Positions 45,031-53,022 of a stretch of DNA of 64,000 bases are shown piece by piece. Numbering within the stretch: the first letter of the stretch is position 1; every line of letters starts with the position of its first letter. A program made the translations under genes and the position numbers. Below the pieces are notes generated by a model. It was not told where the DNA came from. It saw nothing but the letters and a program-made list of their open reading frames with translations, and did not search any database. The DNA is taken from NCBI GenBank assembly GCA_026913215.1, contig JAPTYK010000001.1, positions 5,766,001 through 5,830,000 on the forward strand, written 5' to 3'. The DNA is from Streptomyces diastatochromogenes. Lineage in GTDB: Bacteria; Actinomycetota; Actinomycetes; Streptomycetales; Streptomycetaceae.

Positions 45031-45758
45031 GTGAGTGAGAGCAGCAGCAGGACCGCCACGGCCGTCGTCGAGGACCCGGCCGGACCGCCGATGGTCCGCG
45101 TGGAGGACCTGCGCCGGTCGTACGGCACGGGCGAGGCCGCCGTCCACGCCCTGCGGGGCGTCTCCTTCGACATCCCGCGCGGCGAGCTCGTCGCCCTCAA
45201 GGGCCGCTCGGGCTCCGGCAAGACGACCCTGCTCAACCTCGTGGGCGGCCTCGACAGCGCCGACGGGGGCCGGATCGTCATCGACGGCACCGACCTCTCC
45301 ACGCTCGGCGAGAACGGGCTCCTGGAGCTGCGCCGCGACCGGATCGGCTTCATCTTCCAGTCCTTCGGGCTGCTCCCGATCCTCTCCGCCGCCGAGAACG
45401 TGGGCGTGCCGCTGCGGCTGCGCAAGACGGACCCCAAGGAGCGCGAGGAGCGGGTCGCCCTGATGCTCGGGCTCGTGGGCCTCGCCGACCACGCGAACCA
45501 GCGCCCCGGCGAGCTCTCCGGCGGCCAGCAGCAGCGCGTCGCCATCGCCCGAGCCCTCGCCAACAAGCCCGCCCTCCTGATAGCCGACGAGCCCACGGGC
45601 CAGCTCGACGCGGAGACCGGGCTCGCCGTCATGCAGCTGCTGCGCGCGGTGGTGCGCAGCGAGGGCTGCACGGCCCTCGTCGCCACCCACGACCCCAGCT
45701 CCTCGGCCTGGCGGACCGGGTCCTGGAGCTGAGGGACGGCGAGATCATCGAGTACTGA
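45031..45758 (+). CDS. ABC transporter ATP-binding protein, LolD/MacB type (one frameshift)
   Basis: Repaired length 242 residues. Walker A GRSGSGKTTLLNLVGG (about 55-70), Q-loop FIFQSFGLLP, signature LSGGQQQRVAIARAL, Walker B LLIADEPTGQLD and the H-loop THDPS. LolD/MacB-type ATPases drive MacB/FtsX-like permeases, but no permease gene is adjacent here. The frame breaks at about 45699 (C lost in CCCAGCTCC); repaired it ends LELRDGEIIEY at 45758. GTG 45031 follows GAGGAGGGGGAG. A CATACT -10-like element lies at 44991. Confidence 0.86.
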
Positions 45759-46060
45759 GTCCGAGCCCGAGTCCGAGCCCGAGCCTGCGGGGTGGGGCGG
45801 GGCGGGACGAGGGCGAGGGCGAGGGGCGGGAATGGGGGCAGGGCGGGACGGGGCGGAGTGCCCGAGCTCCAGGCCGCCGGACAGGGCCGCCGGGCCAGTC
45901 GGGCAGGGTCGCCGGGCCAGGCCGCTGGACCGGGCGGCAGGACCGGCCGCCGGACGGGTTGGCGGGACCGGCCGCCGGACCGGTCGGCAGGACAGGGCGC
46001 GAGGACAGGGCCGCCGGACAGGGCCGCCGGTCCGGCGGCGGACCTGGTGGCAGTCCCGTG
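45757..46060. repeat. GC-rich degenerate repeat region
   Basis: Begins with two copies of GAGTCCGAGCCC (45757-45780). From about 45870 to 46060 the sequence is built from variants of GGACAGGGCCGCCGG and GGACCGGCCGCCGG at irregular 15-22 nt spacing. No coding signal; it separates the convergent ABC and YCII genes. 332 nt lie between their stops. Confidence 0.6.
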
Positions 46061-46090
46061 ACCTGTAGACCCGGTCCCTCGCGCCGTGGC

Positions 46091-46491
46091 TCACGCCTCC
46101 GTGGGAGGGGCGGAGAGGATCTCGCGGACCTCGATCGGCATGTTGATCGGCGCGCCGGCGGGGCCGGGGCCGCCGAGACCCCGGCCGCGATCTCCAGGGC
46201 CCGCTGCCGGGAGGGGACCTCGACGATCCACCAGCCGGCCAGGAACTCCTTCGTCTCGGCGAAGGGGCCGTCGGTCACCACCGGCGTGCCGTCCGCGGCC
46301 GCCCGGACGATCAGCGCCGAGTCCGGCATCGCGAGCCCCTGCGCGTCGACCAGCTCGCCCGCCGCCGCCAGCTTGCCGTTCACGGAGGCCATGAAGTCGA
46401 TGTGGGCCCGGACCTCCTCCGGTCGCCACTCGGTGATCGGGGGGACGTCGAGGGTCCGCGGGCCGAACTGCATCAGCAGCATGTACTTCAT
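46091..46491 (-). CDS. YCII-family protein (one frameshift)
   Basis: Repaired length 133 residues. Starts MKYMLLMQFGPRTLD and carries the YCII core: HIDFMASVNGKLAAAGELVDAQGLA, VTDGPFAETKEFLAGWWIVEV and IEVREILSAPPTEA at the end. YCII is a ferredoxin-like fold with a conserved His-Asp pair; DGPF-type members often accompany ECF sigma factors, none of which is next to it here. The break is at about 46160 (one base lost in a CCGGCCCCGCCGG context). GGAG precedes ATG 46491. Confidence 0.83.
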
Positions 46492-46650
46492 GAGGTGCTC
46501 CCGGGGTGGGTGTCGCGGCGGCCCCGTGGCCGGCCGTCACACGGTGGTCGGAGCCGGTGCCGCGTTCTCGACACGGGATCCTCCATCAGGATCACGTCAA
46601 TACCGCACCGGCCCCTCTCCCCGCGTACGGAATGTCCGATTGGCTGGACG

Positions 46651-46656
46651 TATGGT
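46651..46656 (+). promoter_or_regulatory. -10 element of a leaderless kdpD transcript
   Basis: TATGGT ends 6 nt before ATG 46663; no ribosome site precedes the start. Confidence 0.5.
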
Positions 46657-46662
46657 CGAGCC

Positions 46663-49208
46663 ATGGGACGCGGCAAGCTTCGGATCTACCTCGGCGCTGC
46701 GCCGGGCGTCGGCAAGACCTACGCGATGCTCGCCGAGGGCCACCGCAGGGTGGAGCGCGGCACGGACTGCGTGGTGGCCTTCGTGGAGCACCACGGACGG
46801 CCGCGTACGGAGGTGATGCTGCGCGGCCTGGAGAAGGTCCCGCGCCGCATCCTGGAGTACCGGGGGAGCACCTTCCCCGAGATGGACGTCGACGCCGTCC
46901 TCGCCCGCCGCCCCGCGGTCGCCCTCGTCGACGAGCTCGCCCACACGAACGTGCCGGGTTCCCGGAACCCCAAGCGGTGGCAGGACGTCGCCGAACTCCT
47001 CGCGGCCGGCATCGACGTCGTGTCCACCCTCAACATCCAGCACCTGGAGTCCCTCGGCGACGTCGTCGAGGCGATCACCGGCGTACGGCAGCGGGAGACC
47101 GTCCCCGACGAGGTGGTGCGCCGGGCGGACCAGATCGAGCTGGTCGACATGTCCCCGGAGGCGCTGCGGCGCCGGATGGCCCACGGCAACGTCTACACCT
47201 CGGACAAGGTCGACGCGGCCCTCTCCAACTACTTCCGCCCCGGCAACCTCACGGCCCTGCGCGAGCTGGCCCTGCTCTGGACCGCCGACCGGGTCGACGA
47301 GTACCTCCGGCAGTACCGGGGCGAGCACAACATCCGCTCCACCTGGCAGGCCCGGGAGCGCATCGTCGTCGGTCTGACCGGCGGTCCCGAGGGCCGCACC
47401 CTCATACGGCGCGCCACCCGGCTCGCGGAGAAGGGCGCGGGCGGCGAGGTCCTCGCCGTCTACATCGCCCGCAGCGACGGGCTCACCGCCGCCTCGCCGA
47501 AGGAGCTGGCCGTCCAGCGCACCCTCGTCGAGGACCTCGGCGGAACGTTCCACCACGTCATCGGCGACGACATCCCCTCCGCGCTCCTGGAGTTCGCCCG
47601 CGGGGTCAACGCCACCCAGATCGTCCTCGGCTCCAGCCGCCGCCGCTCCTGGCAGTACATCCTCGGGCCCGGCGTCGGCCAGACCGTGGCCCGGGACTCC
47701 GGGCCCGACCTCGACGTCCACATCGTCACCCACGGCGAGGTCGCCAAGGGCCGGGGGCTTCCGGTCTCGCGCGGCGCCCGCCTCGGCCGCTCCCGGATCA
47801 TCGGCGGCTGGCTGGCCGGTGTGGCGGGCCCGGTGGCCCTGGCCCTGTTCCTCACGCACGTCGACGCCGACCTCGGCCTCGCCAACGACATGCTGCTCTT
47901 CCTCGCCCTGACCGTGGCCGCCGCGCTGCTGGGCGGGTTCCTGCCGGCGCTCGCCTCGGCCGCCGCCGGCTCCCTCCTCCTCAACTGGTTCTTCACCCCG
48001 CCGGTGCACCGGCTGACCGTCGCCGACCCCCTGAACATCGTCGCCATCGCCGTCTTCTTCGGCGTCGCGATGTCGGTCGCCTCCGTGGTGGACCTGGCCG
48101 CCCGCCGCACCCACCAGGCCGCCCGGCTGCGCGCCGAGGCCGAGGTGCTCTCCTACCTCGCCGGCAGCGTGCTGCGCGGCGAGACGAGCCTGGACGCCCT
48201 CCTGGAACGGGTCCGCGAGACCTTCTCCATGGAGTCCGTGGCCCTCCTGGAGCGCGTCGACGAGATCGAGCCGTGGACACGGGCGGCGAGCGTCGGCCCC
48301 ACCCGGCGGCCCGCCCCGAGGAGGCGGACGTGGACATGCCGGTCGGCGACCACCTGGCCCTCGCCCTCTCGGGCCGGGTGCTGCCCGCCGAGGACCGGCG
48401 GGTGCTCGGCGCCTTCGCCGCCCAGGCCGCGGTCGTCCTCGACCGCCAGCGGCTCGTCGACGAGGCGGAGGAGGCCCGGAAACTGGCCGAGGGCAACAAG
48501 ATCCGCACCTCCCTGCTCGCCGCCGTCAGCCACGACCTGCGGACCCCGCTCGCGAGCATCAAGGCCTCCGTCTCCTCCCTCCGCTCCGACGACGTCGAAT
48601 GGTCCGAGCAGGACCGGGCCGAACTCCTGGAGGGCATCGAGGCCGGCGCCGACCGCCTCGACCACCTCGTGGGCAACCTCCTCGACATGTCCCGCCTCCA
48701 GACCGGCACCGTCACCCCGCTGATCCGTCCCGTCGACCTCGACGAGGTCGTCCCGATGGCCCTCGGAGGGGTGCCGGACGGCAGCGCCGAGCTCGACATC
48801 CCCGAGACGCTGCCCATGGTCGAGGTCGACAAGGGGCTCCTGGAGCGGGCCGTGGCCAACATCGTGGAGAACGCCGTGAAGTACAGCCCGGAGGGCCGGC
48901 CCGTCGCCGTCGCCGCCAGCGCCCTGGGGGACCGGGTCGAGCTGCGCGTCGTCGACCGCGGCCCCGGCGTCCCCGAAGAGGCCAGGGACGGCATCTTCGA
49001 GCCCTTCCAGCGCTTCGGCGACGCCCCGCGCGGCACCGGCGTCGGCCTCGGCCTCGCGGTCGCCCGCGGCTTCGTCGAGGCCATGGGCGGGACCCTCGGC
49101 GTCGAGGACACCCCCGGCGGCGGCCTCACCATGGTGCTCACCCTGCGGGCCGCGCCCGGCGGGCCGCAGCCCCCGGCCGCCGACCTCCCGGCCCACGCCG
49201 TGACCTGA
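46663..49208 (+). CDS. kdpD: Osmosensitive K+ channel histidine kinase KdpD (one frameshift)
   Basis: Repaired length 848 residues. The KdpD N-terminal domain has Walker A GAAPGVGKTY (11-20) and DELAHTNVPGSRNPKRWQD; a USP-like domain follows (RIVVGLTGGPEGRTLIRRA). Four close membrane helices (about 380-470), then GAF-like, HisKA with His624 in AAVSHDLRTPLASIK and HATPase_c (GTGVGLGLAVARGF). Senses K+/turgor and phosphorylates KdpE. One break at about 48300 (C lost in GGCCCCACCC). No kdpFABC genes are near, so it acts in trans or on the neighbouring potassium genes. Confidence 0.9.
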
Positions 49209-49270
49209 CCACGCCGTGACCTGACCCCGGCGCCCGCACCCGTACGCGTACCCCGTACTCCCCGACACAA

Positions 49271-49438
49271 CGAAGCCCGACCCGACGAAGCCCGCTCCAC
49301 CGAAGCCCGCCCCAACAAAGCCCGCCCCACCGAAGCCCGACCCGACGAAGCCGCCCACCGAAGTCCGCCCCACCGAAGTCCGCCCCACCGAAGTCCGCCC
49401 CAACGAAGCCCGACCCAACGAAGCCCGACCCATCGAAG
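49271..49438. repeat. 15-bp tandem repeat array between kdpD and kdpE
   Basis: Eleven units of the pattern CGAAGCCCGMCCCAM, starting at 49271, 49286, 49301, 49316, 49331, 49346, 49359 and so on. One unit (49346-49358) is 13 nt, probably missing two C's like the nearby genes. Three units carry T for C at position 6. Confidence 0.85.
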
Positions 49439-49454
49439 AAAGCAGGCCCCCTCC

Positions 49455-50140
49455 ATGACCCGGGTCCTCGTGGTCGACGACGAGCCGCAGATCGTCCGCG
49501 CCCTGGTGATCAACCTGAAGGCGCGGAAGTACGAGGTCGACGCCGCGCCCGACGGCGCCACCGCCCTCCGGCTCGCCGCCGAACGCCACCCCGACGTCGT
49601 CGTCCTCGACCTCGGACTGCCCGACATGGACGGCGTCGAGGTCATCAAGGGCCTGCGCGGCTGGACGCGGGTGCCGATCCTGGTCCTCTCCGCCCGGCAG
49701 ACCTCCGACGAGAAGGTCGAGGCGCTCGACGCGGGCGCCGACGACTACGTCACCAAGCCCTTCGGCATGGACGAGCTGCTCGCCCGGCTGCGGGCGGCCG
49801 TGCGCCGCGCCGAGCCGGTCGGCGGCGCCGAGGACGGCGTCGTCATGGTCGAGACCGAGGGCTTCACCGTCGACCTGGCCGCGAAGAAGGTGCACCGCGA
49901 CGGCCGCGACGTCCGGCTCACCCCACCGAGTGGCACCTCCTGGAGGTCCTCGTCCGCAACGGCGGCCGGCTCGTCAGCCAGAAGCAGCTGCTCCAGGAGG
50001 TCTGGGGCCCCTCGTACGGCACGGAGACCAACTACCTCCGGGTGTACATGGCGCAGCTCCGCCGCAAGCTGGAGACCGACCCCTCCCACCCGCGCCATTT
50101 CGTCACCGAACCGGGCATGGGCTACCGCTTCGAACGCTGA
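49455..50140 (+). CDS. kdpE: Response regulator KdpE (one frameshift)
   Basis: Repaired length 228 residues. Receiver with DDE at 8-10, phospho-acceptor Asp52 in VVVLDLGLPDMDG, Ser in LVLSARQ and Lys in YVTKPFGM. An OmpR winged helix ends RRKLETDPSHPRHFVTEPGMGYRFER (in parts). Break at about 49922 (C lost in CTCACCCCACC); the repaired junction LTPTEWHLLEVL is exactly as in the family. The gene is separated from kdpD by 246 nt filled with a 15-bp repeat, so it may have its own expression level. Confidence 0.88.
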
Positions 50141-50196
50141 AACGAGAGCCGTACGGAAGGGTGGTCCGGGCCTCTTCGGGTGACAGCGGTGGCCGG

Positions 50197-50202
50197 TACG
50201 CT
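50197..50202 (+). promoter_or_regulatory. -10 element of a leaderless transcript
   Basis: TACGCT lies 6 nt before ATG 50209; no ribosome site is present. Confidence 0.5.
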
Positions 50203-50208
50203 TTCTGT

Positions 50209-50607
50209 ATGAGTGCTGCACCACGTACAGAGAAGCCGGCCGGAAGGTTCCGCCGGATGCTCGACCGACTCTCCTCCTCCCCGGAGGACCTGGAGTCGGA
50301 GGAGCTCCAGGAGGACACCGAGGCCTCGGGGTGCACGCGTATCTCCGACTGCTCCGACCGCGAGATAGTCAAGGTGACTGGTACCTTGCGCACGGTCACG
50401 CTGCGTCCCCGGGCCGGTGTGCCCGCGCTGGAGGCCGAACTCTTCGACGGCACGGCACCGCTCGACGTCGTGTGGCTCGGCCGGCGCTCCATCGTGGGCA
50501 TCGAACCGGGCCGCAAGCTGATCGCCTCCGGCCGCATCTCCATGAGCCACGGCCGGCGGGTCCTCTTCAACCCCAAATACGAGCTCCGACCGCTCGGACA
50601 GGAGTAG
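50209..50607 (+). CDS. OB-fold nucleic-acid-binding protein
   Basis: 132 residues, intact. A helical, Ser/Glu-rich N-terminus (RRMLDRLSSSPEDLESEELQ) leads to an OB-fold from about residue 50: VKVTGTLRTVTLRPRAGVPALEAELFDGTAPLDVVWLGRR and IEPGRKLIASGRISMSHGRRVLFNPKYEL in parts. This is the short actinomycete OB-fold family whose mycobacterial orthologue (Rv2694c) also precedes the DUF3159 gene. The exact role is unknown. The DUF3159 gene starts 3 nt after its stop. Confidence 0.85.
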   Translation: MSAAPRTEKPAGRFRRMLDRLSSSPEDLESEELQEDTEASGCTRISDCSDREIVKVTGTLRTVTLRPRAGVPALEAELFDGTAPLDVVWLGRRSIVGIEPGRKLIASGRISMSHGRRVLFNPKYELRPLGQE

Positions 50608-50610
50608 CCG

Positions 50611-51360
50611 GTGACGTCCCTCGACAAGCCGACCGCGGACCGCTCGACCCCCGACCAGGACGCCCAGGCGGACAAGGCGGTGACCGAGGCCGCGCTCTTC
50701 GAGGCCTTCGGCGGCCTGCGGGGCATGATCGAGACGGTCCTGCCCGGCCTGCTGTTCGTCACGATCTTCACGATCAACAAGGACCTGCACGTCTCCGCGA
50801 TCGCCGCGCTCGCGGTCTCCCTGGTCCTGGTGGCCGTCCGGCTGATCCGCCGGGACACCGTCAAGCACGCCTTCAGCGGCGTCTTCGGCGTCGGCTTCGG
50901 CGTGGTCTTCGCGATGATGACGGGCAACGCCAAGGACTTCTACCTGCCGGGCATGCTCTACACCCTGGGCCTCGCCCTGGCGTACATCATCACCGCGCTC
51001 GCCGGAGTGCCCCTGATCGGCCTGATCCTCGGCCCGGTCTTCAAGGAGAACCTCTCCTGGCGCACCCGCAACCCGGGCCGCAAGAAGGCGTACACGAAGG
51101 CCAGCTGGGCCTGGGGCCTGATCCTGCTCGCGAAGGTCGCGATCCTCTTCCCGCTGTACTGGTGGGCCGACCCGACCAAGTTCGGCTGGGTCTCGGTCGC
51201 CCTGAAGATCCCGCCGTTCCTGCTCGCGGTCTACCTCACCTGGGTGTTCCTCGCGAAGGCCCCGGCGCCGATCGACGTCTTCGCCGAGATGGAGGCGGAG
51301 GAGCGCGCCGAGAAGGAGCGCAAGGCGGCCGCGGCGACGCAGAGCCACCCCGAGGCCTGA
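50611..51360 (+). CDS. DUF3159 membrane protein
   Basis: 249 residues, intact. About six membrane helices between residues 45 and 225 (LPGLLFVTIFTI, ISAIAALAVSLVLVAVRL, FGVGFGVVFAMMTG, LALAYIITALAGVPLIGLIL, GLILLAKVAILFPLYWW, VALKIPPFLLAVYLTWVFL) and an acidic/basic C-terminal helix. The family is confined to actinobacteria and is conserved beside ceoBC, so a link to ion homeostasis is possible but unproven. GTG 50611 follows CAGGAG. Confidence 0.85.
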   Translation: MTSLDKPTADRSTPDQDAQADKAVTEAALFEAFGGLRGMIETVLPGLLFVTIFTINKDLHVSAIAALAVSLVLVAVRLIRRDTVKHAFSGVFGVGFGVVFAMMTGNAKDFYLPGMLYTLGLALAYIITALAGVPLIGLILGPVFKENLSWRTRNPGRKKAYTKASWAWGLILLAKVAILFPLYWWADPTKFGWVSVALKIPPFLLAVYLTWVFLAKAPAPIDVFAEMEAEERAEKERKAAAATQSHPEA

Positions 51361-51370
51361 GAAGCGGTAT

Positions 51371-51413
51371 GCGGAAGGGCCCGGACCTGTTCGTCAGGTC
51401 CGGGCCCTTCCGC
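51371..51413. terminator. Long bidirectional terminator between DUF3159 and trkA genes
   Basis: 19-bp perfect stem beginning GCGGAAGGGCCCGGACCTG with a TTCGT loop, in the 83-nt convergent gap. Confidence 0.9.
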
Positions 51414-51443
51414 GTACCACGCCCGCCTCAGGACATCAGGGCA

Positions 51444-52121
51444 TCAGGACTCGGGAGTCTCCCGGCGGACCTGGAGGAGGTCCTCCAGCTGCTCCTCGCG
51501 GGCCTGCGCGGCCACGAACAGCAGCTCGTCGCCGGCCTCCAGGGTCTCCTCGGCGCTGGGCGTCAGCACCCGCGAACCGCGGATGATCGTCACCAGCGAG
51601 GTGTCCTGCGGCCAGGCGACCTCGCCGACCTGCGTACCGGCCACCGCCGACTCCGGCGGCAGCGTCAGCTCGACCAGGTTCGCGTCGCCGTGGCTGAAGC
51701 GCAGCAGCCGGACCAGGTCGCCGACGCTCACCGCCTCCTCGACCAGGGCCGACATCAGACGCGGCGTCGAGACGGCCACGTCCACGCCCCAGGCCTCGTT
51801 GAACAGCCACTCGTTCTTCGGGTTGTTCACCCGGGCGACCACGCGCGGCACGCCGTACTCGGTCTTGGCGAGCAGCGAGACGACCAGGTTCACCTTGTCG
51901 TCACCGGTCGCCGCGATCACCACGTTGCAGCGCTGGAGCGCCGCCTCGTCCAGCGAGGTGATCTCGCAGGCGTCGGCGAGCAGCCACTCCGCCTGCGGCA
52001 CCCGCTCCACCGAGATGGCGGTCGGCGCCTTGTCGACCAGCAGGACCTCGTGCCCGTTCTCCAGGAGCTCGCCCGCGATGGACCGGCCCACCGCGCCCGC
52101 GCCCGCAATAGCGACACGCAT
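51444..52121 (-). CDS. ceoC: TrkA/RCK-family K+ uptake regulatory protein (CeoC-like)
   Basis: 225 residues, intact. RCK_N Rossmann domain: VAIAGAGAVGRSIAGELLENGHEVLLVDK (residues 3-31, in parts), VVIAATGDDKVNLVVSLLAK and RVVARVNNPKNEWLF. RCK_C follows (PESAVAGTQVGEVAWPQDTSLVTIIRG). Such proteins bind NAD(H) or ATP, and some bind c-di-AMP through RCK_C, on the cytoplasmic face of K+ transporters to gate them. The ATG shares its base with the stop of the upstream trkA gene (TGATG). No TrkH/KtrB channel gene is adjacent; the divergent KimA-type permease is the obvious candidate partner. Confidence 0.88.
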   Translation of the reverse strand: MRVAIAGAGAVGRSIAGELLENGHEVLLVDKAPTAISVERVPQAEWLLADACEITSLDEAALQRCNVVIAATGDDKVNLVVSLLAKTEYGVPRVVARVNNPKNEWLFNEAWGVDVAVSTPRLMSALVEEAVSVGDLVRLLRFSHGDANLVELTLPPESAVAGTQVGEVAWPQDTSLVTIIRGSRVLTPSAEETLEAGDELLFVAAQAREEQLEDLLQVRRETPES

Positions 52122-52788
52122 CAGTGACCGCCCTCCTCGGGACCCTCGGCGAAGGCCGCCTCGACCTTCGCGATCTCGTCCGTACGCATCATCACGTGCA
52201 CCAGGTCACCTTCCTGGAGCACCGTCTGCGAGGTCGGCAGAATCGCTTCGCCCAGCCGGGTGAGGAAGGCGACACGGACACCGGTCTCCTCCTGGAGCCG
52301 GCTCACCTTGTGGCCGATCCACGCCGCGGAGGTGTGCACCTCGGCGAGCTGGACGCCACCGCTCGGATCGCGCCACAGCGGCTCGGCGCCCGAGGGCAGC
52401 AGACGGCGGAGCATCTGGTCGGCGGTCCAGCGGACCGTCGCGACCGTCGGGATCCCGAGGCGCTGGTAGACCTCGGCGCGCCGCGGGTCGTAGATCCGCG
52501 CCGCCACGTTCTCGATGCCGAACATCTCGCGCGCGACCCGCGCCGCGATGATGTTGAGTTGTCGCCGCTGCTCACCGCGGCGAAGGCACCGGCCTCCTCG
52601 ATCCCGGCCTCACGCAGCGTGTCCTGGTCGAAACCCACGCCCGTGACCCGGCGGCCGCCGAAACCGGAGCCCAGACGACGGAAAGCCGTCGGGTCCTGGT
52701 CCACGACCGCGACCGTGTGCCCCTGCTGTTCGAGGGTCTGCGCGAGAGCGGCTCCCACTCGCCCGCAGCCCATGATGACGATGTGCAC
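52121..52788 (-). CDS. ceoB: TrkA/RCK-family K+ uptake regulatory protein (CeoB-like), one frameshift
   Basis: Repaired length 222 residues. RCK_N: MHIVIMGCGRVGAALAQTLEQ, VAVVDQDPTAFRRLG and AAVSSGDNSNIIAARVAREMFG. RCK_C: VQLAEVHTSAAWIGHKVSRL and LPTSQTVLQEGDLVHVMMR. Break at about 52557 (C lost in GACAACTCAAC on the coding strand). First gene of a coupled pair with CeoC and divergent from the permease (234 nt between starts). The arrangement equals ceoB-ceoC next to Rv2690c in M. tuberculosis. Confidence 0.87.
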
Positions 52789-53009
52789 GTCCCCTTACCC
52801 CGCACTCCTGATCGCCCTACTGACCTGCGAATACACCCTGCTCACAACTTTCCTCGCCCGATCGGCCCGGGCCGTGGCGGACGACGCCCCGACGGGTCGC
52901 CCGGTCCGAGCTTAAGCGGCAACGCTGGCGGGGACCGCACTGGAGGTGGTACTCAGGGAGATTCGGTGCGGATCGGGGGTGCCGGTGCGCGTGGCTCTTT
53001 TCGAACGCT

Positions 53010-53015
53010 TACGAT
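53010..53015 (+). promoter_or_regulatory. -10 element of a leaderless permease transcript
   Basis: TACGAT lies 7 nt before GTG 53023; no ribosome site precedes the start. Confidence 0.5.
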
Positions 53016-53022
53016 CCTCTCC

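Noticed and set aside
48153..49895. Pentapeptide-repeat-like protein on the minus strand (GRASL/GRTSV units)
   Set aside because: The units are simply the 15-bp DNA repeat read backwards; the frame lies opposite kdpD and kdpE and has no ribosome site.
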